A stretch of DNA of 61,031 nt from the NCBI GenBank assembly GCA_020848375.1, contig JADLAF010000039.1:1-61031 (forward strand), in the 5' to 3' direction. Shown piece by piece: positions 48,001-56,145 of the stretch. This DNA is from Ignavibacteriaceae bacterium (GTDB lineage: Bacteria; Bacteroidota; Ignavibacteria; Ignavibacteriales; Ignavibacteriaceae). The translations under genes were made by a program, and so were the position numbers. A model generated the notes under the pieces. The model was not told where the DNA came from, did no database searches, and saw only the letters and a list, made by a program, of their open reading frames with translations. Each line of letters starts with the position of its first letter. Within the stretch, counting starts at the first letter, position 1.

Positions 48001-49153
48001 TAAACCAACAAAGAACGGCAGTTTCATACTGACTGCAACAGCTCTTTATAAAGGTTCATCGGTTAGTATAACTCAGTCTTTGCAGAGCATTGATATACCG
48101 CTTAGCGAAATAAAAGTTTCTTCGGGTGCGAATAAACTTGTGAATACCTCAACCGGTATTCAATTTGCCTTCACCGGTCTTGACACACTTCAGCGCAGTG
48201 TCTATCTCGGAAGCAGTCTGCAATGGACACTTACCCCTATTTCAGCGGGAACCATCAGCAGCTCCGGTTTCTTTAAACCTGCTGACTCAACCTTTATCGG
48301 AAATGTAACGGTTACCGCTGAGGATAAAGTGGGCGGAATAAAGGGCTCTTCCGATCTGAGTGTATTTGCGCAGCTCTTGCCGACTTCGGCTCTGACTCTG
48401 ACAAATAAAGAAGGATTAACCTTGAATATTCAGTCGGGTTCAGTTTCGGGTCCGCTTAATATCACTATCAACAAACCGGCTTTCGGACCAGGCAAAAAGA
48501 ATTATAACCCTGTCGGTAAATCTACATCCTATGTTGTTTCAGACCGCCAGTACTCAATAAGTTATGAGTCAGATTTTGCGTTAAAGGGAGACTCACTCCT
48601 TAAGAATGCAACGCTGCGTCTGCCGATTGATAAGTCACTTAACTTTTTTGACGGCGGTATTGTGATGGGTTATTATGATGTGAACAGCAATGAGTGGAGT
48701 ATATTGAATGCTTCACTGGCAAAGGAAGAAACAGCAGAGGAAATTACCGCTGCTAATGATCTTTCATTCAGTTCATTCAGAAAATTTGGTGAGTACTCAC
48801 TGCTTACCGAAAACCAGCCGCTTGGCTTGAAATATGTGGCAGTAATGCCCAGTCCGTTTTCACCGGAAGTTTCACCGGCTATGATTGGTTACTTTCTGAA
48901 TTCGGCTAAACCGCCGGCAAGCGTAACTATACGCATCTTTAATCTTCGCGGTGAACTGGTTCGCACACTGCTGCAGGATGATCTGCAGTTCCCCGGACGT
49001 TACGGAAGCTCCGCGGGAATTAAACAGATTTTCTGGGACGGAAAAACTGATGACGGACTGATGGCAAGAAACGGAAGATATATCATCCAGATTATTGCCC
49101 AGGACGGTTCAGGTGAAGTGAAAGAACTAAAAAGCATTGTTCTTGTAAAATAG
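42011..49153 (+). CDS. Giant surface protein with about 17 carboxypeptidase-regulatory-like modules
   Basis: 2380 residues. The signal is MRKSAFVSQFFFGFLLLTSFVLSQ. Residues to about 375 hold fibronectin-like domains. From about 380 to 1840 there are some 17 tandem modules of 80-90 residues of the CarboxypepD_reg-like (transthyretin-type) kind, each with a (S/T)GxV start, a central (D/N)xxGxYx(L/V/I) and a (S/A)xxGY strand. An Ig-like section and a final FlgD/T9SS-like domain follow (AVMPSPFSP...FNLRGELVRTLL...IVLVK). It should form a long extracellular stalk. It leads an operon with a PorV/PorQ-like protein and a second barrel, suggesting they help its export or anchoring. Confidence 0.85.
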   Translation: MRKSAFVSQFFFGFLLLTSFVLSQTMILEPPRGFNTGNSNPVIKVFYGTNSQMVLKWTKSLTGTSNKFKIGTSSGNYGLGSVTVSGTTGTITPGGSPLNLSVGRYYGLITNSAQTTLSGIQSNFNSNPGTIDYSNEVQFVIETSLAPTPSAPKGTITNATPNFQWNAIPGVTAYWIIVSSTPFVVRTDSLGNPSVQGANIVWDYITSGNSAQYGTISPYTPFTQSAIPLISGTTYYYTVLNMYDQTNIAYASTAFGGITTFTYQSSSSLAVPSLVAPAANATFFASPTIRFQWDVVPNANSYTVYLFNRVTQFAGSNQEIDLPLWNGTTTNNVLDFPARLNLIKGKYVWFVVPNSITGAGSASLSRLFLYEVPTSKFRVRATSSLDNTALTNFEFNIASTTSGYTPSVAYVVSNSSTYVDSIPHDVYRFTAKKQGYLDTTVNVALSQTTLTETNFVMRPLPSIVSGNVRDQANVNVNAATVRFTNNLTGAVTSGTTSSSGLFSFNLPKGSYSAVASKSGYISNSAVQVNVDTGQIVLSSPIVITLDAATISGKVINDENAPVQLATVKATKGTEVQTITTNSAGDFTFNISSGDWVLEVTKTGFVSPAPRTITLSTGSNLLNQNFVLVPRANQVTGFVYQVTGTTGQVPVSGITVTATPVSGQTITAVTGNNGQYTLSLKNGSYTISTAQSGYTPSSAVQLTLGVAQTVSGVDFTLTPNPSSISGNVSALGGGALAGATVSVQGVATTTTLSTGTYTLSLPAGTHTITATRSGYVTPQSITVTINPGQSLSGINFQMSANAGVMSGRVSSVGQPLPGATVTATNGVSTFTVVTNSAGDYSFSLSPGTWSKFASRQGFITSATDTTVIGPGQTSANNNFNLVQNTSIVRGTVRSNNLPLSGVTVSLVDNANANNTFSTVTSITGEYALTVEAGKIYTATFSATGYATNSQTTALLSAGSSNTLNGTMNAVPSSVAGQVRVAGQALTGVTVQLVNPTSGAVIEQIITNLNGQYTVGAAAGSYRLRAVRPGYTRDSIAITLALGQSLTNINFNLNENFALVTGIVSSNASVSLSGVVVNLTGDAGGATATTGSDGSYTLQRVIGGVYTLKFSLPGYSDSVLTSFTLNDGQSRVVNSTLNALAGKIAGTVTMTGGGGVADATVTAVNASGAAFSAVTGSIGAYEIAGLATGAYTISASRSGYRSSQTVNVTLTTTALNGSANINDMALNNSTITGTVRDPAGNGILNAVVAVSGAGGSGNAVTNAAGEFTVSGLAPGTYSLTASADGYASSSQDVNLTTTVNVFIPLTPNTVRVTGSVLNQNGLALGFNADVKLAAEDALYTTVANSQGAFEFPAVSSGRIYRLSSEIFREGHANDSINLNIAAGATSVPVQTLVVRVSTSVVSGNAGTDGAAITLVNNTTGENRSIISSSTGDYRMEYLTSGSYTISVVKTGFTFSPATQNFNLDGSNSQSISFTATVNSGTVNVSARSNTSAPLENVSVTLVSNDGTRVFNGATSTVGDLRFENIPSGGYILRANLSGYTSSPSEKAVTVASGASVSESFVLTRNTASIAGVVRSVSGSSTAALGQALVTIRNTATGQLFSAESNANGAYTISNIPAGEAVITASKTGYVTASETLTIAAGASLNNKNYDLVKASSIVTGRVLFSGAGVANITITATSSNTFTTVTNTSGNFTISNLPVSSGTSDTTTYIVAISGPGLVAQSKIMRFTASQIGTTVSAGNFLLPSGQISFTVTDGVTALPNVKVTLIKPDGTENQDITSNSGLYASSNRLPAGSYRFAFELEGYMVPAESEFVINLAADTTKVTRSIGFRYKHIPVTRVLSDSATRIAVNVSDNITTLTGTVFYRNENQSEFAQLNMSLSNKVLSASIPAQNSLEPLHYYIRVRNNATGTVFGTEEYVVTPLASGVLTQATIEPSLDNIILRKDDDYALSLNLRDGTNKSLIAEFTGSNPAGRIKWESSAESGLVFSFPDANDSTRVIIKPTKNGSFILTATALYKGSSVSITQSLQSIDIPLSEIKVSSGANKLVNTSTGIQFAFTGLDTLQRSVYLGSSLQWTLTPISAGTISSSGFFKPADSTFIGNVTVTAEDKVGGIKGSSDLSVFAQLLPTSALTLTNKEGLTLNIQSGSVSGPLNITINKPAFGPGKKNYNPVGKSTSYVVSDRQYSISYESDFALKGDSLLKNATLRLPIDKSLNFFDGGIVMGYYDVNSNEWSILNASLAKEETAEEITAANDLSFSSFRKFGEYSLLTENQPLGLKYVAVMPSPFSPEVSPAMIGYFLNSAKPPASVTIRIFNLRGELVRTLLQDDLQFPGRYGSSAGIKQIFWDGKTDDGLMARNGRYIIQIIAQDGSGEVKELKSIVLVK

Positions 49154-49164
49154 AAATAAAGCCG

Positions 49165-49192
49165 CGGCTCCGGTTTATATATTCCGGAGCCG
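49165..49192. terminator. Intra-operon GC hairpin
   Basis: CGGCTCCGG (49165-49173) pairs with CCGGAGCCG (49184-49192) around a 10-base AT-rich loop. There is no T run after it, so it more likely attenuates or protects the 3' end of the giant mRNA than terminates fully. Confidence 0.45.
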
Positions 49193-49233
49193 GGAATTAC
49201 GATAAAAAGTTTAATACCGAACAGGAAATAATA

Positions 49234-50214
49234 ATGAAAGCGAAACTGTTACAGATACTAACGGCAGTACTGCTGATAACTGCCGGCATGAGGGCTCAGG
49301 AGCTTGCCTCGGTTGCGGGAGCATTTGTTGATGTCGGATACGGCGCAAGACCCATGGGGCTCGGAGGCGCTTATGTAGGGCTCGCAAACGATGTTAACGC
49401 GGTCATCTGGAATCCGGCCGGGCTGACTAATATACAGTCAAAAGAAGTGACCTTCTCATTTCATAATCAGTTTGGTCTGGTGAAATATAATTATCTGGGT
49501 TATGCAATGCCCTATAACTCAGGGCTTGACGGGCTCGGTGCTGCCTTTATTTACTCGGGGGATGAGGCAATGACTGAAATGACCGTGCAGGTCAGTTACG
49601 GCAGAAAAGTATGGAAAGACCTGACAGTAGGAGGAAGTCTTAAATACCGCCGTTCTTCATTTGGCAACAACACCATCGGGGGTGATGACTACAGAATCTT
49701 TGAGCCGGATGAAATTTCAATGGCACAGCTTAATCAGGTTAAAGGCGCCGCGGACGGATTTGGCTTTGATATTGGTGTTCTCTTTAAAGTGAACGATAAG
49801 GTGAACATGGGTATCATGCTTAAGGATATCTATTCACCGGTTTTCTGGGACTCAAAAGTTGACAATCCGGCCGTTAAAGCAAAAGGAAGTTATTCTGAAC
49901 TGGTGCCTTTTGAGTCAGTAATCGGAACTTCGTTTAAGATTTCTGACAACTTCATGTTTACCGCGGACTACCTGCCAACACTGTCAAAAGATGTATATAA
50001 TAAAATACGCGGCGGCGCTGAAATACGCCTCTTTAACTTCCTCTTTCTGCGCGCGGGTGTTCAGAACAACATCAACAATGTGGAAGATGAGAGAATTGTG
50101 CTCGGCACCGGGTTGAAGTTTAAGATTTTCGGCGGAAGATTCGTCTTTGATTATACGAACGTTATTGAAAGTCTGGCTAACACAAGCCGTCTGACTTTCG
50201 GATTAGAATTTTAA
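49234..50214 (+). CDS. PorV/PorQ-family outer-membrane protein
   Basis: 326 residues. A signal peptide ending near MRAQ leads to a FadL-like beta-barrel. The N-terminal GYGARPMGLGGAYVGLANDVNAVIWNPAGL is the PorV/PorQ hallmark. PorV shuttles T9SS cargo from the translocon to the attachment complex. This copy is linked to a giant possible T9SS cargo, so it may be a dedicated carrier. Fifteen bases before the next barrel gene. Confidence 0.82.
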   Translation: MKAKLLQILTAVLLITAGMRAQELASVAGAFVDVGYGARPMGLGGAYVGLANDVNAVIWNPAGLTNIQSKEVTFSFHNQFGLVKYNYLGYAMPYNSGLDGLGAAFIYSGDEAMTEMTVQVSYGRKVWKDLTVGGSLKYRRSSFGNNTIGGDDYRIFEPDEISMAQLNQVKGAADGFGFDIGVLFKVNDKVNMGIMLKDIYSPVFWDSKVDNPAVKAKGSYSELVPFESVIGTSFKISDNFMFTADYLPTLSKDVYNKIRGGAEIRLFNFLFLRAGVQNNINNVEDERIVLGTGLKFKIFGGRFVFDYTNVIESLANTSRLTFGLEF

Positions 50215-50229
50215 GGTACAGGAGCAGTC

Positions 50230-51882
50230 ATGAAAAAGATATATATTGTTCTTCTCGCGGTGCTCATCTCAGCGCCATATATATTACCGCAGAGTGATAC
50301 TCCTGTTATGCGCTACTACTCAGGAGGCGAGCTTAATTTTAATATGAACTTCAGTATGAGCGCTATGGGCGGCGGATACGGATCAGGTACGCTTGGCCGT
50401 GTTATTTCACCGCTTATAAGCACAGGCGCTGCGGCGGTTTTCACCAACCCCGCTGAACTTGGGCTGATGAATGAAAAGGCATTTGTTTTCTTTGATACCA
50501 AATTCAGTCTTGACGCAAACCTGCTTGGAGTTGACTTTAAGAAAACTTTAGACGAAAGTCTTAAGGAAACAACTGATGACTTTCTGAAAGATACCACTAC
50601 CTTTAAGTTTCCCGTTGGCGGATATAAACAGTCAACAAAAACCAATTCATTTGAATTTGGTCAGCCGGGGGGATTTGGTACCTTCGCAATCTCTCTGCCG
50701 GTACACGAAAAAGCCGTGATCGCGTTTATGGTTAACTTCCCGATTGATTTTTCGCTGTCCTCAGTGCTCTCAGGTGTAAGAACAAAGCTCGAATCAGTGA
50801 AGCAGGTTTCTGAGCAGGAAGTCCGACTTGATATGCCCCTGGCTCTTACCATTACTTCAGATGTTTATTTCAGAGTAAATGCCATGACCTTCGGTGTTGG
50901 GTCACCTCTGCTGAACACAAAGTTCGGAAGAACTCATTTTGGTCTGGCGCTCACCCAGTATAATGTAACCAACTATATAAACTATAATATGCAGATTGAC
51001 GGAATGATGGTTCTGAACAGAACTCAGGAATATCATTTTAACAATCCGAATGATCAGAATATTGATTTTGCATCAGGGCAAACCAATGAATTTGGTTATA
51101 AAATAAAAGCCAATTATGATGATACGAAATGGGGGATAAAATTCGGCATTCTTCATCAGTTTGAAAATTTCAATATCTCACTGGCGTATGATTACATACC
51201 CGAGTTTGAAATGTCAGATGATAACGCCTACGGCGTAAGTTATCAGCCGAAGTTTATGACCGGTCGTGTGCTTGGTGAGGGAGATGAAGCTTTGAATATC
51301 ATTATTGATTCACTTGACCTTGCGCGTCCGAATCTTACGGCTAAAGCAGACAACCCATTTACACAGAAGACGCGTTTTCAGTTCCCCTCCTCGCTTACGA
51401 TAGGAGCTGATTATAAGTGGGGTGATCATGCATTTGCACTTAACATTGTAAAGTATCTGAATGAGATGTCTTATGAGTATGACAGATATAAGTTCGGTAA
51501 AGATGTTGATCTTGGTATTAAATTTGGCGCTAATATTAAACTGGCCGACAAAGTAAAAGGATGGGGATGGGCGTTAATACCTACCCGTCTGCTGCTGTTC
51601 TTAGACTTTGACGGTCTTTTCTTCCAGACTTTCGGTAAGTGGTCAGGGTATCGCGATCCTCACTACATCTTTGAAGCAGGTCTGATGTTTGGTGACGGAA
51701 TAGCAATGGGATTCCAGGACCCGGCACAGAATAAGGATGTAAAAAGTCTGCTCGGTTCACCTCTTCCTTCAGGAATCGGACTGAGCCGTGAGTACACTGT
51801 GTTTAATGATTTGCGGATCGGCGTAAAAGTGTTCACCATACCTGATTTCGCGCTGCGGTTCGGTATCGGTTACGCTATCTGA
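50230..51882 (+). CDS. Outer-membrane beta-barrel protein (FadL/PorV-like)
   Basis: 550 residues with a signal peptide (MKKIYIVLLAVLISAPYILPQ). Near the N-terminus, MSAMGGGYGSGT and AAVFTNPAELGLMNEKAF follow the same plan as PorV/FadL barrels, and the rest is alternating beta strands ending in a terminal aromatic/aliphatic strand (FALRFGIGYAI). No named family is certain. Last gene of the operon, followed by a strong terminator. Confidence 0.7.
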   Translation: MKKIYIVLLAVLISAPYILPQSDTPVMRYYSGGELNFNMNFSMSAMGGGYGSGTLGRVISPLISTGAAAVFTNPAELGLMNEKAFVFFDTKFSLDANLLGVDFKKTLDESLKETTDDFLKDTTTFKFPVGGYKQSTKTNSFEFGQPGGFGTFAISLPVHEKAVIAFMVNFPIDFSLSSVLSGVRTKLESVKQVSEQEVRLDMPLALTITSDVYFRVNAMTFGVGSPLLNTKFGRTHFGLALTQYNVTNYINYNMQIDGMMVLNRTQEYHFNNPNDQNIDFASGQTNEFGYKIKANYDDTKWGIKFGILHQFENFNISLAYDYIPEFEMSDDNAYGVSYQPKFMTGRVLGEGDEALNIIIDSLDLARPNLTAKADNPFTQKTRFQFPSSLTIGADYKWGDHAFALNIVKYLNEMSYEYDRYKFGKDVDLGIKFGANIKLADKVKGWGWALIPTRLLLFLDFDGLFFQTFGKWSGYRDPHYIFEAGLMFGDGIAMGFQDPAQNKDVKSLLGSPLPSGIGLSREYTVFNDLRIGVKVFTIPDFALRFGIGYAI

Positions 51883-51898
51883 CAGCATAAATGATTAT

Positions 51899-51940
51899 AA
51901 AGCCGTATCCGTCAGAATGAAGGATACGGCTTTTTCTTTT
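51899..51940 (+). terminator. Rho-independent terminator of the giant-protein operon
   Basis: AAGCCGTATCC pairs with GGATACGGCTT around an 11-base loop and runs straight into TTTTTCTTTTT. A textbook intrinsic terminator 17 bases after the barrel stop. Confidence 0.92.
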
Positions 51941-52128
51941 TATTATAAATATTGTAGATTGCTGATGGTAAATCAATGAGGCAAGTTGATGATTGTATAG
52001 GGGGCGGTTATAAATAGATCACCGGCTAACGCGGTTCAAGAAGTTTTGGCACTGACCTGTTTTGGGGATTTTCGAGATTTTTTGATGGCTGCCCATTAAT
52101 GGATCTCGGCTACACGGCTGCTGATTTT

Positions 52129-52150
52129 ACTAATTACTAATTACTAATTA
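52129..52150. repeat. ACTAATT tandem repeat
   Basis: ACTAATT occurs three times in tandem (7-bp period), the reverse of the TTAGTAAT repeats seen elsewhere. Lies 8 bases upstream of the GyrI-like gene start. Confidence 0.75.
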
Positions 52151-52158
52151 TTTATTGT

Positions 52159-52620
52159 ATGGAAAACGGAACTATTACTGCTGAGCTGATTCAGATAACA
52201 GCTCCTATCCTTTGTGTCTGCCGTGAGTTCAGAGGTGATTACATGAGGTCATCAGAATTTGTTTCAGAGGTAGCCGGCTACCTTGATAAAATGGAAATCC
52301 CTTACCTTGAGCGACAGATCATTGGTATATACTTTGACAATCCGGGGAACACTCCTGCTGATGAGTTAAGAAGCTGGCAAGGTGTTCTGGTTGAAAAAGA
52401 TTACAAACTTGATGTGCCCTTCTTTATGTACCGAATTGAGGGAGAGTACGTATCCGTCAGCAGCTCAGGTGACCCGGTGGAAATAATCGGTAAAGCGTAT
52501 GAGGCACTCTTCAGATATATTTATGAGAATGAAATCCGCACGCAGTCGCGTGAGGGTATTCAGATTATGCGGATGATTAATGATCAGTTTGAAATTCAGA
52601 TACTTATGAAAGTTGCATGA
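52159..52620 (+). CDS. GyrI-like (AraC effector-binding fold) protein
   Basis: 153 residues without a DNA-binding domain. An N-terminal beta strand region with VCREFRGDY, a central IGIYFDNPGNTPADELRSWQG and a C-terminal strand EIQILMKV fit the GyrI-like small-molecule-binding fold. The stop overlaps the hemD start by ATGA, so the two are translationally coupled. A ligand linked to the heme pathway is possible but unproven. Confidence 0.7.
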   Translation: MENGTITAELIQITAPILCVCREFRGDYMRSSEFVSEVAGYLDKMEIPYLERQIIGIYFDNPGNTPADELRSWQGVLVEKDYKLDVPFFMYRIEGEYVSVSSSGDPVEIIGKAYEALFRYIYENEIRTQSREGIQIMRMINDQFEIQILMKVA

Positions 52621-53390
52621 GCAAAACCGGTCGACTTCTCATTCTTGTGACAGGAGAAATTAATCGGAAAGAGTTAACTGAATCAGTTTTTAATTCACCG
52701 GAAACTGAAGTTCAGTTTTTTCCGGTGATTGAATTAAAAATCCGGGTTGATGAAGAAGCGTTCATTGCTGCACATAAGGCGCAGCCAGACTTCATCGTAT
52801 TTACTTCCTCTTTTGGTGTTGAAGCATACTTCCGGCATTGCGGTATTCGTGGTCTCATTCCGCTGCACCCTGACCAGAAAGTGATAGCAGTGGGTGAGAG
52901 AACAGCTTTTATGCTCAAAGAAGCTGGTGTTGATCAGATACTCTTTCCGATCGAAGGGACTGCCGCGGCCATTCTGAGACTACTGGACAGTCAGTCCTTT
53001 GAAGGAGAATCTTTTTTCCTCCCCTGTTCAGCTATCGGGCGGGCGGAACTTCTGAAGGGCTTGGTTGAAAGGGGGAAGAAAATTTATCCGGTGACCATGT
53101 ACACAAACTCAATGCCCGAAAAGGACGCAATTACAGACATAATTGAGTCCTTAAAGCATCAAAAACCCGATTGGATAGTCTTTCAGAGCCCCTCAGGAGT
53201 AAGTAATTTTATTTCCCTCATGGAGATTGAACAGGATAAGCGGTATTTTAGCGGCATAAAAATTGCGGTTATTGGCAGGACGACAGGTGATTTCCTGGTA
53301 TCAAAAGGCATCAGTTATGATTTTTGCCCCGAAAAGCCCTCTTTAAGTGAGATAAAAAGAGGAATAGCCAAAATTGAAGGTGTAAGGTAA
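52617..53390 (+). CDS. hemD: Uroporphyrinogen-III synthase
   Basis: 257 residues. HemD sequences diverge strongly, but the two-domain plan is visible: DFIVFTSSFGVEAYF in the first domain, VIAVGERTAFMLKEAG, and the second-domain DWIVFQSPSGVSNFISL with IAVIGRTTGDFL. It closes and inverts the D ring of hydroxymethylbilane. Context (directly before hemE and hemN) makes the call strong. Confidence 0.9.
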   Translation: MSKTGRLLILVTGEINRKELTESVFNSPETEVQFFPVIELKIRVDEEAFIAAHKAQPDFIVFTSSFGVEAYFRHCGIRGLIPLHPDQKVIAVGERTAFMLKEAGVDQILFPIEGTAAAILRLLDSQSFEGESFFLPCSAIGRAELLKGLVERGKKIYPVTMYTNSMPEKDAITDIIESLKHQKPDWIVFQSPSGVSNFISLMEIEQDKRYFSGIKIAVIGRTTGDFLVSKGISYDFCPEKPSLSEIKRGIAKIEGVR

Positions 53391-53449
53391 CATCCTGAAC
53401 ACAAGAAATTGTATTGAAATTTTCAACAGTTAGAAGTTTGGAGAGAAGT

Positions 53450-54535
53450 TTGTTAAAAAATGATTTATTTCTGAGAGCATGCAGAAAAGAAAAGACCGAA
53501 AGAACCCCTATCTGGATTATGCGCCAGGCCGGTCGGTATCTTCCGGAGTACAGAGCCGTAAGAGCAAAAACCGATTTTCTCACCCTTTGCAAAACGCCTG
53601 AACTGGCCACCGAGGTGACGGTACAGCCGGTTGATCTGATTGGGGTTGATGCTGCCATTATCTTTTCTGATATTCTGGTTATCCCCGAGGCAATGGGGAT
53701 GTATCTTGAGCTCGAAGAGAAAAAAGGACCAGTATTCCCCCAGCCCATTTCACATGAAGATGATCTTAAGCGGCTGAAGATTCCTGATCCGATGAAGGAA
53801 TTGAAATACGTGATGGATGCAGTCAGTATGACAAAACGGGTGCTTGATAACCGTGTACCGCTGATCGGATTCGCGGGAAGCCCCTGGACACTGTTAACCT
53901 ATATGGTTGAAGGCAAAGGTTCAAAGAACTTTTCTCTGATAAAAGGGCTTATATATAACAATCCGGCTCTCGCTCACAAATTCCTGGATATGCTGGCTGA
54001 CTCTGTTATCCTTTATCTTGAAGCAAAGATGGATGCCGGCGCGGACGCAGTTCAGATTTTTGATACCTGGGGCGGTAACCTTGGCTACCATGATTATATG
54101 GAGTTTTCGCTGCCGTATATAGAAAAAATTATTGACGGCATTAAACATAAAAAGAAACCGGTAATTGTATTTGGTAAGGGAGTTCATTACGCTCTGAAAG
54201 AACTTTCAAAGAGCGGTGCTGATGTAGTGGGACTTGACTGGACCATTGACATCGGAAGGACACGCGAGAAGATCGGAAAACGTGTTGCACTGCAGGGAAA
54301 CCTTGACCCGACTATTCTGTATGGTTCTTTTGACAAGATAAAACAGGAAACTCTCCGCGTTCTGGAATCTTATGGTCATGGAAGCGGACATATATTTAAC
54401 CTGGGACACGGTATTCTGCCGGACATTGCTCCTGAAAAGGCAAAAGCACTGGTGGATTTTGTAAAAGAAGAAAGCGTCAGGTTTCACGCAGAAGAGAAAA
54501 AATCTGACAAAAAACAGCACAAGAAGAAGCATTAA
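53450..54535 (+). CDS. hemE: Uroporphyrinogen decarboxylase
   Basis: 361 residues. The TTG at 53450 is preferred as start because GGAG at 53440-53443 is 6 bases upstream and it gives the usual short N-terminus; the longer TTG at 53414 adds 12 unlike residues. Diagnostic segments are PIWIMRQAGRYLPEYR, GFAGSPWTLLTYMVEG, QIFDTWGG and FNLGHGILPD. It decarboxylates uroporphyrinogen III to coproporphyrinogen III. Lys-rich C-terminal tail. Confidence 0.95.
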   Translation: MLKNDLFLRACRKEKTERTPIWIMRQAGRYLPEYRAVRAKTDFLTLCKTPELATEVTVQPVDLIGVDAAIIFSDILVIPEAMGMYLELEEKKGPVFPQPISHEDDLKRLKIPDPMKELKYVMDAVSMTKRVLDNRVPLIGFAGSPWTLLTYMVEGKGSKNFSLIKGLIYNNPALAHKFLDMLADSVILYLEAKMDAGADAVQIFDTWGGNLGYHDYMEFSLPYIEKIIDGIKHKKKPVIVFGKGVHYALKELSKSGADVVGLDWTIDIGRTREKIGKRVALQGNLDPTILYGSFDKIKQETLRVLESYGHGSGHIFNLGHGILPDIAPEKAKALVDFVKEESVRFHAEEKKSDKKQHKKKH

Positions 54536-54541
54536 GTATAT

Positions 54542-55918
54542 ATGTATAAAGTTGATCTATCGAAGTTTAAAAAATACGACCGTCCGGGACCAAGATATAC
54601 CAGTTATCCCACAGCGCCACACTTCACCGAGGAATTCACGGCAGATAACTACATGGATGAGATCACCAGATCAAATTATGGTGAACATCTTCCCGATCTT
54701 TCACTGTACTATCACCTCCCTTTCTGTGATACCCTCTGTTATTTCTGCGGATGCAACATGGTTATCACCCGTAACCGTTCCCGTGTGGCAGAATATGTTG
54801 ACTATGTAAAGAAAGAAATAGACCTTCTCAGGAGTTATATACTCCCTGACAGGAAAGTTGCACAGCTTCACTGGGGCGGAGGAACACCAACACACCTGAG
54901 CCCGGATGAAATTAATGATCTGGCCTCGTATATACGAACATCGTTTTTGTTTCATGAGAATTCAGAAAACTCCTGTGAGATTGACCCGCGCGGCTTAACC
55001 CGCGAGCACCTTGAAGCACTCCGCAATAACGGTTTTAACCGCATCAGCATGGGTGTGCAGGATTTCAACGAAAAAGTGCAGAAGGCAGTTAACCGAATTC
55101 AGCCGGAAGATATGACCCGGCAGACGATTGACTGGATTCGGGAACTTGGCTACAGCTCAATAAATCTTGATCTTATTTACGGACTTCCGTTCCAGACGCT
55201 TGAGTCGTTCGAAAGCACAGTTGATAAGATTATTGAGATAAGCCCTGACCGCATCGCCGTCTTTAACTATGCACACGTACCCTGGATGAAAAAACACATG
55301 GCACTGATCAGGGAAGAAGACCTGCCGAAGCCGGAAGTGAAACTTGCCATCTTAAAAATGACCATCGAAAAACTGACCGATAACGGATATGACTTTATAG
55401 GGATGGATCACTTTGCTAAGCCGGATGATGAACTTTCGGTTGCGCTGCGTGAAAAGAAGCTCTACCGTAACTTTCAGGGATACAGCACTAACGCCGGAGC
55501 AGATCTTTATGCGATGGGCATAACCGCTATCAGCCAGCTTCAGAATATATATACACAGAACTATAAAACCGAAAAAGAGTATTACAAAGCATTAGACGAA
55601 GAACGTCTGCCGGTGACCAAGGGTTATAAGATGACAGAAGATGATCATATACGCCGTCACGTTATTATGCGGCTGATGTGTGACTTTGAACTTGATATGG
55701 ATAAAACCGGTAAACTTTATTCTATCAACTTCCGCGAGTACTTTAAAAACGGACTGGCAGGACTGACCGAAATGATTGAAGATGAACTGGTAGCCATTGA
55801 TGGTGAGAAGATTATCGTCTCTGAGCCGGGCAAGCTCCTTATCCGTAATATCGCAATGAACTTTGACGGGTATATTGAAGCGAAGAAGGACAGCGGAAAA
55901 TACTCCCGAACGGTTTAG
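54542..55918 (+). CDS. hemN: Oxygen-independent coproporphyrinogen-III oxidase (radical SAM)
   Basis: 458 residues. The radical-SAM cluster motif CxxxCxxC is C62, C66 and C69, with C71 as the extra HemN cysteine. GPRYTSYPTAPHF near 16-28 and HWGGGTPT with the later NGFNRISMGVQDF fit HemN rather than the HemW type. It makes protoporphyrinogen IX without oxygen, so heme synthesis here can run anaerobically. Starts 6 bases after hemE. Confidence 0.95.
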   Translation: MYKVDLSKFKKYDRPGPRYTSYPTAPHFTEEFTADNYMDEITRSNYGEHLPDLSLYYHLPFCDTLCYFCGCNMVITRNRSRVAEYVDYVKKEIDLLRSYILPDRKVAQLHWGGGTPTHLSPDEINDLASYIRTSFLFHENSENSCEIDPRGLTREHLEALRNNGFNRISMGVQDFNEKVQKAVNRIQPEDMTRQTIDWIRELGYSSINLDLIYGLPFQTLESFESTVDKIIEISPDRIAVFNYAHVPWMKKHMALIREEDLPKPEVKLAILKMTIEKLTDNGYDFIGMDHFAKPDDELSVALREKKLYRNFQGYSTNAGADLYAMGITAISQLQNIYTQNYKTEKEYYKALDEERLPVTKGYKMTEDDHIRRHVIMRLMCDFELDMDKTGKLYSINFREYFKNGLAGLTEMIEDELVAIDGEKIIVSEPGKLLIRNIAMNFDGYIEAKKDSGKYSRTV

Positions 55919-56008
55919 GAAACCACTTTGCAAAAAGGCGGTTCAGATGAGCCGATTTTTTTGAGTTTGACACAGTTTTGCACTAAAGTATTGTAAAATA
56001 AGGACTTG

Positions 56009-56042
56009 GCATTTTGGATGTCACACTACAAAATGCGTTTTT
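56009..56042 (+). terminator. Terminator of the hemDEN operon
   Basis: GCATTTTG (56009-56016) pairs with CAAAATGC (56029-56036) and is followed by GTTTTT. Confidence 0.7.
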
Positions 56043-56145
56043 ACGCCAAAATCGAAATATGTTACCAGAGGATTTCTACGGAGGAGAAGAGATATATGAG
56101 CAGTACTTTGAGTCTGTACATTGTAAATTGTTCATTTAAAAGAGG

